Assembly (NCBI GenBank): GCA_910585635.1
Contig: CAJUFE010000002.1
Coordinates: 1 to 64,000 of the forward strand
Length of the DNA: 64,000 bases
Source: an uncultured Lachnospiraceae bacterium
GTDB lineage: Bacteria; Bacillota; Clostridia; Lachnospirales; Lachnospiraceae
Direction of reading: 5' to 3'
Positions 16,923-25,439 of the stretch are shown one piece after another. The translations under genes were made by a program, and so were the position numbers. A model generated the notes under the pieces. The model saw only the letters and a list, made by a program, of their open reading frames with translations. It was not told the DNA's origin and ran no database searches. How positions within the stretch are numbered: the first letter of the stretch is position 1; the number at the start of each line of letters is the position of its first letter.

Positions 16923-16942
16923 CCTGCGGACGCAGGTTTTTT
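16923..16942 (+). terminator. Terminator-like hairpin, plus-strand orientation
   Basis: CCTGCG-GA-CGCAGG followed by TTTTTT on the plus strand. No gene on the plus strand precedes it, so it may end an antisense or small RNA from the 16820-16920 region, or be a chance hairpin. Confidence 0.5.
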
Positions 16943-16985
16943 ACCAACCTCTACGGACCGGCCTTCCGGCTATAAGCGCTTAGGC

Positions 16986-17016
16986 GCGCAGGCAACGCCC
17001 CATATGCCGCCTGCGC
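16986..17016. repeat. Intergenic hairpin after glycosyltransferase gene
   Basis: GCGCAGGC and GCCTGCGC form an 8-bp stem around a 15-base loop. No T run follows. The rest of the 16819-17055 gap holds only the terminator-like hairpin above and no credible coding frame. Confidence 0.45.
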
Positions 17017-17055
17017 CCCATGGATAGCGGCAGGTCCCCGGTCGGGCCCATGGGC

Positions 17056-18123
17056 TTAGCTCAAGGCCTTCACATTCCCTTGCAGCCGTTCATCCTCCGG
17101 CTCCATGGCCAGGGCTTTCTGGGCCTCCTCTAAGGCCTCCGCTTTTCTGCCCGTATGATACAATGCCATGGCCCGCAGGTCATAGGGGAGGCTCCCCCAG
17201 GCCGTCGCCTCACAGATGTAGGTCCTGGGCCGCTGCCGGATCGACAGCGCACAGTCTGTAAAATACAGGACACCCTCCCAGCTCTCTTCCTCATAGAGCA
17301 GCCACGCCAGATCCATATAGGCTTCCCGCAGGTACGGCGCCTGGATGATCGCCTGGAGGTACCAGTCCCGGGCCTTTTGTCTCTCCCCCTTCATGGCCCA
17401 GGCTTTGGCGATATAACGCATAGAGGCCGCCCGCTCATCCTTCCATGTAGCCTTAGGCATGGACAGATGGTGCTCCAGGGTGCGGATACAGTCCTCCCAC
17501 CGGCCTTTATATAGATACTCCCGTCCCAGATAATGCATGTTCCGGTCATCCAGGGGATCCTCCTCCACCGACAGTTCAAGCAGCTTAAGGTACTGCCCTC
17601 TGGACTTGGCCTGGTCCGGGTGGTGGTCCAGCTGGACCCCCTCCGCCTGCACCAATGCTCCCGGCTCCCCCTCGCCGGCCCACTCCAGCACCTCATGGAC
17701 GGGATGGACCCATCGATAGCCATGCCGGGCATGGATCTTCTGGATCCAGAAGACGACCCCCTCCCCTCCGCTTTTCGTAAAGCTCCAGGTATACCGGTAG
17801 CTGGCCTGGCTCGCCCCCTTAGTCCAGGCCTTTTCCAGGTTTTTGCGCCAGCCTGGATGGAACACCTCATCCAGGTCTGTACATACACAGATATCCGCAT
17901 CCTCCGGCACCAGCTTAAGGGAGCGGTTGCGGGCTTTGTCGAACCGCCAGGGTACGATGGCCTCCGTCACCACCTTGACCCCCAGCGCTTCCAGACGCTG
18001 CACCGTGTCATCCTCAGAGCCTGTATCCAATACCACGATCTCATCTGCCTCCGACATGGACCTTACCCATCTCTCAGTAAACTGCGCTTCATTTTTACAG
18101 ATCGCATACACAACAACCTTCAT
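17056..18123 (-). CDS. Family 2 glycosyltransferase with TPR-like C-terminal region
   Basis: 355 residues from ATG 18123 (GGAGGG 5 bases upstream). The N-terminal GT-A domain has VVYAICKNEAQFTERWVRSM, VLDTGSEDDTV, ARNRSLKLV and the metal-binding ICVCTDLDEVFHPGW. From about residue 200 on there are helical repeats like tetratricopeptides (MHYLGREYLYKGRWEDCIRT, YLREAYMDLAWLLYEE, DLRAMALYHTGRKAEALEEA). Genes of this architecture are often next to collagen-like glycoprotein genes in clostridia and probably glycosylate them; here the neighbour is a collagen-like C-terminal fragment. The sugar donor is unknown. Confidence 0.88.
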   Translation of the reverse strand: MKVVVYAICKNEAQFTERWVRSMSEADEIVVLDTGSEDDTVQRLEALGVKVVTEAIVPWRFDKARNRSLKLVPEDADICVCTDLDEVFHPGWRKNLEKAWTKGASQASYRYTWSFTKSGGEGVVFWIQKIHARHGYRWVHPVHEVLEWAGEGEPGALVQAEGVQLDHHPDQAKSRGQYLKLLELSVEEDPLDDRNMHYLGREYLYKGRWEDCIRTLEHHLSMPKATWKDERAASMRYIAKAWAMKGERQKARDWYLQAIIQAPYLREAYMDLAWLLYEEESWEGVLYFTDCALSIRQRPRTYICEATAWGSLPYDLRAMALYHTGRKAEALEEAQKALAMEPEDERLQGNVKALS

Positions 18124-18187
18124 ACATACCCTCCGTCCGGTCTTCCCTATTTTCCGCCTGCCATATCTTCCGCCTGCCCACATATCG

Positions 18188-18209
18188 AAAGGGCGGCGCA
18201 CCGCCCTTT
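18188..18209. terminator. Hairpin between collagen fragment and glycosyltransferase
   Basis: AAAGGGCGG and CCGCCCTTT pair perfectly around a 4-base loop. The flanking A and T bases allow weak termination in both directions. Confidence 0.55.
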
Positions 18210-18315
18210 CTGTACTTTGTGCTCTCTTCACTCTTGGCGTTCCTGCCTTGCTTTGTGCTCCTTTTGCTCTTTTCGTTTTTCCGCTCTTTACAGCCGATAC
18301 GCTCCTACCAGCTTT

Positions 18316-18828
18316 TTAGTCCAGCTTTTTTACCGAGAGCAGGGCATTGAGGCCGCTCCCGAGGGTGACCCCTACTGCCAGTAATGCGGAGAGCGCCATA
18401 TCGACCACGCTGCCCGCTGCCAGGGTCACCACCGTGCTCCCGTTGAACAGAGAGCTGGTACCTACTGCCAAGGCTCTGGAGATGGTCGCGCTGGGGACAT
18501 CGACCCCATTGACCCTTACGGCAAATGTGACCGTGGTCGCCACCGCCGCTGTCAAAGTGGTCGTATAGTTGATCTCATAGGTCCCTGCATTTGTAACGGT
18601 GATGCTGTTGGCCGGTGTATAGGTCACGCCTTCCGACGGAGCGTTCGTTGGGAGCGGGATCTGGGTAGTCCCTCCCACCACCAGGTTCAGGGTCTGCGGG
18701 GTCGTGCTGTACAGACCGCCATAGGCCGCCAGACCGCCTTCAGGTCCACGCGGGCCGGTAGGACCAGTGGGGCCAGTCGGACCAACGGCTCCTGTAGCTC
18801 CATGATGCGATACAAAATAGCGCTTTCA
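18316..18828 (-). pseudogene. C-terminal part of a collagen-like (BclA-type) protein, no N terminus
   Basis: The frame opens after a TGA at about 18829 with no start codon near a ribosome-binding site. It begins with collagen triplets ([16 protein letters not shown]), then GPRGPEGGLAAYGGLYSTTP, and continues into a complete beta-rich C-terminal domain of about 130 residues (AGTYEINYTTTLTAAVATT, VRVNGVDVPSATIS, GSVVDMALSALLAVGVTL). This domain is the trimerising head that normally follows the collagen stalk in clostridial surface or spore-coat proteins. The missing part matches what remains at 52960-54063, which has the N terminus and stalk but no head. An ATG at 18681 could give only the head domain. 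Confidence 0.7.
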
Positions 18829-18833
18829 CGGGT

Positions 18834-18863
18834 TTGACAAAAGGTCCCTCGATATAGTATGCT
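18834..18863 (+). promoter_or_regulatory. Promoter of the 119-residue Cys-rich protein
   Basis: TTGACA (18834-18839) and TATGCT (18858-18863) with an 18-bp spacer, about 75 bp before the start codon. It begins exactly where the collagen frame ends on the other strand. Confidence 0.6.
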
Positions 18864-18940
18864 CATAAGCAGAAGCCCTCTGCCCGCCCAACATCCGGGC
18901 AGACCATTTCTAAAAAAATGCGAACGAAAGGACAAAGACC

Positions 18941-19297
18941 ATGGAGAACAATGCAAAAAATGATGTGATCGAGAAAGTGAACGAGCTGATCGAGGCCCCC
19001 TCCTGCTGCCCCGAGGCAAAAGCGGCCGCCCAGAGCTGGCTGGATTCCATCGGCACCGATGAGGAGGCGGCGAAGGCTAAGGCGCTCATCGCCGAGCTGG
19101 AGCAGGATATCATGCCCGTCGAGGAGCTGCTGGCCTTCTCCGGCTCAGAAGAGGCCGCAAAGGTATTTGGCGCGGAGATGGCGGCCCAGGTCCATGCCCA
19201 TGCAAAAGAGCTGAAGGACGCCGGCGCCAGCTACTGTGATTGCCCGGCCTGTGCCGCCGTGGCCCAGATCCTGGAAAAGAAGGACGCGATCCTCTGA
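18941..19297 (+). CDS. Small acidic protein with C-terminal CDCPAC motif
   Basis: 119 residues with AAAGGA 9 bases before the ATG. Helical and acidic, with a Cys pair near the N terminus (SCCPEAK) and a CDCPAC cluster near residue 98, suggesting metal or redox chemistry. Similar short proteins in clostridial genomes are sometimes labelled molecular chaperone Hsp90, but no Hsp90 GHKL domain is present and that name should not be trusted. Own promoter upstream and strong terminator downstream, so it is monocistronic and probably abundant. Function unknown. Confidence 0.85.
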   Translation: MENNAKNDVIEKVNELIEAPSCCPEAKAAAQSWLDSIGTDEEAAKAKALIAELEQDIMPVEELLAFSGSEEAAKVFGAEMAAQVHAHAKELKDAGASYCDCPACAAVAQILEKKDAIL

Positions 19298-19453
19298 CCT
19301 TGGCCCCTTCGTCCCTCTGTCCTGACGGATCAGACCGCTCCAAGTGGCACATGCCAGGGACCGGACCTTGGCCCCCACCTGTCCACGGTAAAGGGAAAAC
19401 CGTGGCGAAGAGAAAACGATGGCGAAGGGAACAACCGAAAATAGCCATGAAGG

Positions 19454-19507
19454 AAAAAAGAGCGCAGGAGGAACGGCTCGATCTGCCGCAGCTCCTGCGC
19501 TCTTTTT
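19454..19507. terminator. Strong bidirectional terminator
   Basis: AAAAAAGAGCGCAGGAG pairs with CTCCTGCGCTCTTTTT around a 20-base loop that itself contains CGGC/GCCG. It serves both the 18941 gene (plus) and uxuB (minus). Confidence 0.85.
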
Positions 19508-19573
19508 GACTCTTTTTATGCTCCTCTCCGGATGCTCCTTTTCTTTTTATGGTCCGTCGGATGACCTCCCTCT

Positions 19574-21175
19574 TCAGCGGCTCTCTACATACTGATGGAG
19601 GGTCTTCCGTACAGCCCCCGTCCCGGCATACAACTGGGCGGCCATGGCCTCGATCCTGGCCCCGAGACCCACCTCATACAGATCCACACCGAAGATATCC
19701 TTCCGGCTGTACAGCTTTTTCAGGCAGGAGAAGTCCTGCTCCCCGGCTTTGACCTCCAGGCCGGAGACCATGGACCGCAGCTCATCCAGCAAGGGGTCTG
19801 GCGACGGCTCAAAGGCATCTCCCGCATCGTCCACGCCTTTTAAGTACCGGGCGTATCCGGCCAATACGAATGGGATCAGCACCAGCTCATCCAGGTCCAG
19901 CCCTTTTTCCACATAGCCCTTGATCGTCTCCCCGAAGCGGATCGACAGCTTCTGGGAGGTGTCCGTGGCGATCCGCTGGGGCGCGTCCGGCATGAAGGGA
20001 TTAGGCAGGCGGCGTTCAAGGACCGCACCGATAAAGTCTTCTGGCTTTAGGACCCCCGGATCGGTCACCACCGGCATAGCCTCCATATAGCCGATCTTCG
20101 CGATCAGGCCCCGGATGTCCTCATCCTCCATCTCCGCCGAGATCAGATCGTAGCCCAGCAGGCAGCCGAAGATCGACATGGCGGTGTGCAGAGGGTTTAA
20201 GCAGGTACATACCTTCATCCGCTCCACCTTGTCCACGGTCTCCCGGTCGGTATAGAGCACGCCCCCCAGCTCTAAGGGGGGCCGCCCGTTGGTATATCGG
20301 TCCTCGATCACCAGGTACTGGGTCTCCTCCGCATTGACAAAGGGCGCGGTGTAGGTCTTCTTCTTTGTGACGATCGTCTCATGATCTGCAAAGCCGTCTG
20401 CCTGTAAGATCTCCTGGACCTTGGCGTCCGGTCTGGGCGTGATCTTATCGATCATGCTCCAGGGGCAGGCGATCCTTCCCTCATCCTGGACATAAGCCAG
20501 GAAATCCCCGGGGACCAGGCCCTGTCCTGCCCATCGTTCTGCGTAGGCCGTCACGGCCTGCCTTACCTTGTCCCCGTTATGGCTGCAGTTATCCATGCTC
20601 TGTAAGGTCAGGGGATGAGCCCCTGACCGGAAGCGCTCCAGGAGGAGAGCGGCCACCTTCCCCATGATCAGGCCGGGCTGCAGCCCCTTTTCCAAGTCAG
20701 CCGGGGATACACGATACCCTTTCTCCGTGATCGTAAAGCTGACCATCTGCAGGGAGGGGGCTCTAAAGATCTGTGCCAGCCGTTCCCAGTCCTCCGGAAA
20801 TACCGGATCGGCCTTTAAGCTCTCTGTCACAGAGGCGATGACCTTCTTGCGGATGCTCCCGTCGGACTGCAGGACCACCAGGAGGCTTACGTTATCGTAG
20901 GGGCGGTAGGCCTTGTCGATGATCTCGTAGTCAAAGCCCTCCGCCACGATCACACCCCGGTCATAGCTCCCCTGATCTAGGGCCTCCTGCAATACCGCCG
21001 CCGGGAATGCCCGGAAGATATTGCCCGCGCCGAAATGGATCCAGGCAGGCTCTTCTTTCGTCTTTTCCCGGACTGCCTGGATATCGAAGGCCGGCAGCTC
21101 ATACCCCTTTTCCTTCCAGGCTGCCGCCTCCTTTCGGTCTCCGGTCACACCATATATGCTATCGGAAAGTCTCAT
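19574..21175 (-). CDS. uxuB: Fructuronate reductase (mannitol dehydrogenase family)
   Basis: Long-chain polyol dehydrogenase of about 533 residues that reduces D-fructuronate to D-mannonate with NADH. Nucleotide-binding segment WIHFGAGNIFRAFPAA near residues 46-61, catalytic region KVCTCLNPLHTAMSIFGCLLGYD near 340 with the family Lys/Asn/His residues, and AWERLAQ-type helices in between. ATG 21175 is chosen because AAAGGAG lies 9 bases before it. Next to uxuA, which uses its product, so this is hexuronate rather than mannitol catabolism. Confidence 0.92.
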   Translation of the reverse strand: MRLSDSIYGVTGDRKEAAAWKEKGYELPAFDIQAVREKTKEEPAWIHFGAGNIFRAFPAAVLQEALDQGSYDRGVIVAEGFDYEIIDKAYRPYDNVSLLVVLQSDGSIRKKVIASVTESLKADPVFPEDWERLAQIFRAPSLQMVSFTITEKGYRVSPADLEKGLQPGLIMGKVAALLLERFRSGAHPLTLQSMDNCSHNGDKVRQAVTAYAERWAGQGLVPGDFLAYVQDEGRIACPWSMIDKITPRPDAKVQEILQADGFADHETIVTKKKTYTAPFVNAEETQYLVIEDRYTNGRPPLELGGVLYTDRETVDKVERMKVCTCLNPLHTAMSIFGCLLGYDLISAEMEDEDIRGLIAKIGYMEAMPVVTDPGVLKPEDFIGAVLERRLPNPFMPDAPQRIATDTSQKLSIRFGETIKGYVEKGLDLDELVLIPFVLAGYARYLKGVDDAGDAFEPSPDPLLDELRSMVSGLEVKAGEQDFSCLKKLYSRKDIFGVDLYEVGLGARIEAMAAQLYAGTGAVRKTLHQYVESR

Positions 21176-21196
21176 GTACACATCTCCTTTCTATAA

Positions 21197-21296
21197 AAGC
21201 CTCCATGCGCCCGGCAGCAGGCTCACCGCCACACGGAGACATCTGCGGGCGCATCGGGCATCCCTGGACTCAGGCCGCCTGTCCGGCGGCAGGATC
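21197..21296 (+). repeat. Palindromic intergenic repeat family 2, copy 1
   Basis: Runs from GCCTCCATGCGCCCGGCAGC to CCGCCTGTCCGGCGGC. Contains two hairpins: ATGCGCCC/GGGCGCAT and GCCGCC-TGTCC-GGCGGC. Fills the uxuA-uxuB gap. Confidence 0.8.
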
Positions 21297-21308
21297 TTCA
21301 TCGTAATG

Positions 21309-22397
21309 TCAGGCCTTCTCTGCCTTCTGCCTCTCCAGCAGGTCCCAGATCCCCCAGATATACATGATCCCCAGGGCGCGGTCGTACAGGCCATAGCCGG
21401 GGCGCACGTTCCCCGGTCCCTCGCTCCAGAGCTGGCGGCCGTGATCCGGGCGGATGTATCCCTCAAAGCCGCCCTCGTGATAAGCCCGCACGATCTCCAG
21501 GATCCCCGTCTCCCCGTCACAGTCCCGGTGGCTGGCCTCGATGAAATCGCCGTTGGGGAAATGATGGACGTTGCGGATATGGGCAAAGGCGATGCGGTCA
21601 CAATGCTTCCGTACGATCGACGCCACGTCATTTTTCGGATCGGAGCTCAGACTGCCGGAGCATAAGGTCAGGCAGTTATGGGGATCATCCACCATCTTTA
21701 AGAAACGGTCGATCGCCGCCTCGTCCACCAGGAGCCTGGGAAGGCCGAAGATATCCCAGGGCGGGTCATCCTGATGGATCGCCATCTTGATCCCCGTCTC
21801 ATGGCATACAGGCATCAGCGCCTCCAGGAAATACTGTAAGTTCTCCCAGAGCTTTTCCTTGGTCACCGGGCGGTAGGCCGCAAACAGCTCGTCCAGCCTG
21901 GCCATCCGCTCCGGCTCCCAGCCGGGGAAGGTCAGCCCATTGGTATTGTTCAAGATATAGTCCGCCATCTCCTTAGGGTCGTCATGGATCTTGCTGGTCT
22001 CATAGAACATGGCGGTGGAGCCGTCCCCCACCGGATGGAACAGGTCGGTCCTGGTCCAGTCGAACACAGGCATGAAATTATAGCAGATCACCTTTACGCC
22101 GAACGCCGCCAGGTTGCGGATGGTCCGGATATAGTTTTCAATGTACTGGTCCCTGGTGGGCAGGCCGGTCTTGATGTCGTCATGGACGTTCACCGACTCC
22201 ACCACATCCATGTTGAAGCCGTAAGGCTCAAGCTGCGCCTGTACCCTGGCGATCTCCTCCTTCTCCCACACCTCTCCCGGCTGCTTATCGTGCAGGGCCC
22301 AGACGATGCTGGTCACACCGGGGATCTGCCGGATATCCGACAGGCTGATCTGGTCGTTCCCTTCGCCGTACCAGCGAAATCCCATCTGCATAGGCAT
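21309..22397 (-). CDS. uxuA: Mannonate dehydratase
   Basis: TIM-barrel enzyme of 362 residues converting D-mannonate to 2-keto-3-deoxygluconate. N terminus MGFRWYGEGNDQISL, with WALHDKQPGEVW; metal-site segments MAIHQDDPPWDIFGLPR, LTLCSGSLSSDP and FAHIRNVH, and the C-terminal GYIRPDHGRQLW. All hallmark residues of UxuA are present. Start ATG 22397 follows GGAGGAG. Repeat family 2 copies lie on both sides of the gene. Confidence 0.96.
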   Translation of the reverse strand: MPMQMGFRWYGEGNDQISLSDIRQIPGVTSIVWALHDKQPGEVWEKEEIARVQAQLEPYGFNMDVVESVNVHDDIKTGLPTRDQYIENYIRTIRNLAAFGVKVICYNFMPVFDWTRTDLFHPVGDGSTAMFYETSKIHDDPKEMADYILNNTNGLTFPGWEPERMARLDELFAAYRPVTKEKLWENLQYFLEALMPVCHETGIKMAIHQDDPPWDIFGLPRLLVDEAAIDRFLKMVDDPHNCLTLCSGSLSSDPKNDVASIVRKHCDRIAFAHIRNVHHFPNGDFIEASHRDCDGETGILEIVRAYHEGGFEGYIRPDHGRQLWSEGPGNVRPGYGLYDRALGIMYIWGIWDLLERQKAEKA

Positions 22398-22416
22398 ATC
22401 CTATCTCCTCCTCTCT

Positions 22417-22513
22417 AAGCCTCAATGCGCCCGGCAGCGGACATACCGCCACAAAGCAAAGACGGGCGGGCACACTTGGCATACCTGAACTTAAGCCGCC
22501 TATCCGGCGGCAG
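22417..22513 (+). repeat. Palindromic intergenic repeat family 2, copy 2
   Basis: Same arrangement as copy 1: CTCAATGCGCCCGGCAGC, CCGCCAC, and a final GCCGCC-TATCC-GGCGGC hairpin. Located between the dehydrogenase stop and the uxuA start. Confidence 0.8.
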
Positions 22514-22530
22514 ACCCGCATAGTAAGCCT

Positions 22531-23553
22531 TTAGTCAAATGTCAGGACGATCTTGCGGATCGACGGATCGTGGGTATCATTAAAGTCAAAGGCCTTTTGG
22601 GCGTCCTGGAAATAGAAGCGGTGGCTGATGCTCCCATTTAGATCGATCTGCCCCTGCCCGATCAGGTCGATGACCGTCTGGAAACGGCGGTTCTGCAGGC
22701 GGCTGCCCCGCACATCCAGCTCCTTGGAGGTGATCACGAACTGGTTGATCTCATCCGGATCCACCCCAAAGCCCATGGTGATCACCCGCCCCGCGTTCCC
22801 GGCGCACTGGCAGGCGGTGAGGAAGCTCCCTTTAAAGCAGGCGGCGTCGATCACCACCGTGGGCCCATAGCCGTCGGTCAGCTGGTGTGCCCGCTCTGCC
22901 ACATCCTCTGTGCGGCTGTCGATCACATCGGTAGCGCCGTGCTCCAGAGCCTCCTTAAGCTTGCCCTCCTCGATATCCGCCACGATGATCTTCCGGGGAT
23001 GATAGAGGCGCACGATCCGCAGGATGCTGCTCCCTAAAGCGCCCGCGCCGATGATCAGCACATCGTCCTCAAAGGTCACCTGGGCGCGGCTGCAGGCCTG
23101 CACCGCGATGGTGGTGGGCTCGATCATCACCGCGTCCTCATAGGATAAGCTGTCCGGCAGGCGGTAGCAGTCGCTCTCCGGCACCGCCATATACTCCCGG
23201 TAACCGCCGTCGATGTGGACGCCCCGGACCTGCAGGTCAGCACAGACATTGGGGCGGCCCTTGCGGCAGGCGTAGCAGTGGCCGCAGGCGGTCACCTGGT
23301 CGATGATCACGCGGTCGCCCACCTTGAACTTTGTCACCCCTCCTCCTATCTCCACCACATCCCCCACCATCTCATGGCCGATCACCCGTGGGTAGGTGGC
23401 CGCCGCGTTCTTCCCGTGGTAGATCCCCACATCGGAACCGCAGATCCCGGCGGCCCGGATCTTCACCAGCACGTTATCCCTTTCATCGATCGCCGGCTTT
23501 TCCATATCGATGATCTTAAGGTCATCCGGCTTTACGATCTTGACTGCTTTCAT
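22531..23553 (-). CDS. Zinc-dependent alcohol dehydrogenase of hexonate catabolism (RspB/LgoD-like)
   Basis: Medium-chain dehydrogenase, 340 residues. Catalytic zinc ligands CGSD (about 38) and GHEMVGDVVEIG with H/E (about 61); structural zinc cysteines CGHCYACRKGRPNVC (about 94-108); nucleotide-binding IIGAGALGSSILRIV near 170. In operons with uxuA/uxuB this subgroup oxidises L-galactonate, L-gulonate or similar sugar acids to the keto-acid that feeds the pathway. The exact substrate is inferred from context. Confidence 0.88.
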   Translation of the reverse strand: MKAVKIVKPDDLKIIDMEKPAIDERDNVLVKIRAAGICGSDVGIYHGKNAAATYPRVIGHEMVGDVVEIGGGVTKFKVGDRVIIDQVTACGHCYACRKGRPNVCADLQVRGVHIDGGYREYMAVPESDCYRLPDSLSYEDAVMIEPTTIAVQACSRAQVTFEDDVLIIGAGALGSSILRIVRLYHPRKIIVADIEEGKLKEALEHGATDVIDSRTEDVAERAHQLTDGYGPTVVIDAACFKGSFLTACQCAGNAGRVITMGFGVDPDEINQFVITSKELDVRGSRLQNRRFQTVIDLIGQGQIDLNGSISHRFYFQDAQKAFDFNDTHDPSIRKIVLTFD

Positions 23554-23582
23554 CTCATCCTTCCTCTCTTCATCTGTCTTTC

Positions 23583-24041
23583 TCAGTCCACCCGCACCTT
23601 ACAGATGATCTTGCGTACCTTCTCCGGCTCTCCCGTCACGCTGCAAAGCGGGCAGTGGGGTTCCATGGGCCATACCGCATAAAACTGGCCTTCCCCGATC
23701 AGCACGTTATAGCTGTCCTCACAGTCCCAGAAGCCATTGTCCGTCTCCGGGTCATAGTCGATCGCCGGCTGGTCGGCCAGCGGCGCCACATAGCACCGCT
23801 CCGCGCCTTGGAGGATATAGTGGATATCCATAAAGTCCTTGTGGATCTCCATCCTGGCATCCTTTCGGGCGTGGGTGTCCTTGGTCACCACATGGACGGT
23901 CACCTCCCCCGGGACCACCGGATAGGTCCCGTCCTTTAGCTCTGGATCTTCTGCATGTTCCGCGATATAAGCCAAAGCTGTCCCAATATTCTTATGACAG
24001 CCCAGATAACGTCTCCTGTTCCTGATATGATCTGTGATCAT
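23583..24041 (-). CDS. YhcH/YjgK/YiaL family protein
   Basis: Cupin-like beta-barrel protein of about 152 residues. Family motifs are EVTVHVVTKDTHARKDARM, EIHKDFMDIHYILQGAE (metal-site His/Asp/His), and FYAVWPMEPHCPLC with a further ligand His. ATG 24041 has GGAGG 7 bases upstream. E. coli YiaL is encoded with the diketogulonate genes yiaK and yiaMNO, and YhcH with sialate genes; these proteins are proposed to act on sugar acids or anomers. Same linkage here. Confidence 0.9.
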   Translation of the reverse strand: MITDHIRNRRRYLGCHKNIGTALAYIAEHAEDPELKDGTYPVVPGEVTVHVVTKDTHARKDARMEIHKDFMDIHYILQGAERCYVAPLADQPAIDYDPETDNGFWDCEDSYNVLIGEGQFYAVWPMEPHCPLCSVTGEPEKVRKIICKVRVD

Positions 24042-24142
24042 GCGCATCCCTCCCTCTATCGTATCGGAGGGCTGCCGCAAGAAGCCGCTCCACACCCGAT
24101 CCCATTGGGCTATGCTGCTGTCACCGCAGCCCCGTCAGGCCA

Positions 24143-24305
24143 GGCATGGCCGCTGTTTCCTGCGGCAGCCCGCCGGGCCAGGCATGGCCGCTGTTTCCTG
24201 TAGCAGCCCGCCGGACCGGGCATGGCCGCTGTTTCCTGTAGCAGCCCGCCGGACCGGGCATGGCCGCTGTTTCCTGTAGCAGCCCGCCGGACCAGACATG
24301 GCCGC
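24143..24305. repeat. 38-bp tandem repeat, about 4.3 copies
   Basis: GCATGGCCGCTGTTTCCTG starts at 24143, 24182, 24220 and 24258, with a fifth partial copy at 24296. The spacing is 39, 38, 38 and 38 bp. It fills the gap between the yiaK-like stop and the YhcH gene; no other gene is visible in that gap. Confidence 0.92.
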
Positions 24306-24343
24306 TGTAGCTTACGGCAGCCATGCCATCCTCTCTCCATCGG

Positions 24344-25354
24344 TCACAGGGATACGATCTCTTCCCACACCGAATCATCCACAAAGATCCCATTGGCATC
24401 ATGGTCCTTATTGAACTGGACATAGTCCTCGCCGGGGGCCATGATCCCATTGCTGTGCTCGGCAAGCTCCGCGCTCTTTAGATACTCGATCGCCCGGCGG
24501 ATCGTCTCGCTCATCTTCTCCCCGTCGATGATCTTCTTCGGGTCGATCACGATCATCACCTGGGAGCAGCCGCCGCAGGAGCCCTTGGTCTCGGCGTTCA
24601 GATCCACCGCGCCCACGCCGTCTGTCAGGATGGAGCCTAAGATATCCAGCATAAAGGAGAAGCTGGAGCCTTTCCAGTAGCCGATCGGCATGATCCGCAT
24701 GGATTCTTCGATCGCGCCGGGATCGTCGGTGATGTTCCCGTCCTTGTCAAAGCCTCCCGGGAAGGGCAGCTTTTTGCCGGCTAAGCGGGTCACCTGGAGC
24801 TTGCCGTAGGCATACTGGCTGATCGCCATATCCAGCTGCATGGCCGGGCCGCCGTCCGCGCCGGGGCAGGCCATCACGAAGGGGTTATTGCCCAGGCGGC
24901 ACTCCTTGGCTCCCCAGGGCGGCATGCAGGCCTCGGTGTTGGTCCACATGATGCCCACGTAGCCCTTCCTGGCCACATACAGGCCGTAGGTGCCGCCCCG
25001 CATCCAGTGGGTGGTGTTCTTTAGGCCCACCATGCCGATGCCGTACCGGTCCGCCATCTCCATGGCCTGGTCGGCGGAATACAGGGCGTTTAAGATCCCG
25101 GGGCCCATGTTGCCGTTGACCACCTTGATCGCGCCGCAGTCCTTCTCGATCGTGGGATCCGCCTTTACATCCACCCAGCCCTTCTGGATATAATCCACGA
25201 AACGGGCCACACGGTTGGTGCCGTGGGAATAGATGCCGTCGTAGGTTGACTCGGTGTGGATCCTGGCACAGGTATCCGCCTTCTCCTCCGTCAGGCCGTA
25301 TTTCATAAATACACGTTTGATCTCCTTTTGGATCTCTTCAAATGACAGTCTCAT
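24344..25354 (-). CDS. 2,3-diketo-L-gulonate reductase-like (Ldh2/YiaK family)
   Basis: NAD(P)H-dependent reductase of 336 residues in the malate/L-lactate/YiaK family. Motifs: SHGTNRVARFVDYIQKG near residues 43-60, the catalytic TTHWMRGGTYG near 112, MWTNTEACMPPWGAKE, and the C-terminal SNGIMAPGEDYV. Adjacent TRAP genes and a YhcH/YiaL gene reproduce the E. coli yia arrangement, so reduction of 2,3-diketo-L-gulonate or a related keto-uronate is likely. GAGGAGG precedes the start. Confidence 0.88.
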   Translation of the reverse strand: MRLSFEEIQKEIKRVFMKYGLTEEKADTCARIHTESTYDGIYSHGTNRVARFVDYIQKGWVDVKADPTIEKDCGAIKVVNGNMGPGILNALYSADQAMEMADRYGIGMVGLKNTTHWMRGGTYGLYVARKGYVGIMWTNTEACMPPWGAKECRLGNNPFVMACPGADGGPAMQLDMAISQYAYGKLQVTRLAGKKLPFPGGFDKDGNITDDPGAIEESMRIMPIGYWKGSSFSFMLDILGSILTDGVGAVDLNAETKGSCGGCSQVMIVIDPKKIIDGEKMSETIRRAIEYLKSAELAEHSNGIMAPGEDYVQFNKDHDANGIFVDDSVWEEIVSL

Positions 25355-25439
25355 GTTATCCTCCTCGGCCTTTTCAGGCCTTTTTATCTATTTTCTATGG
25401 ATCCGCTTTCAGCAGCGGACCTTTGGTCAGCCTTAAAGA

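Noticed and set aside
18687..19019. Minus-strand frame over the collagen fragment and the 119-residue gene
   Set aside because: It crosses a promoter and is out of frame with the Gly-x-y triplets; it also lies opposite a well-supported plus-strand gene.
18941..19297. Hsp90 chaperone
   Set aside because: The small protein lacks any GHKL ATPase motif; the name used for similar proteins is not supported by sequence.
24143..24305. Possible CRISPR array
   Set aside because: Repeats are head to tail with no unique spacers, and no cas genes are in the window. The same holds for 28804-28950 and 3866-3981.
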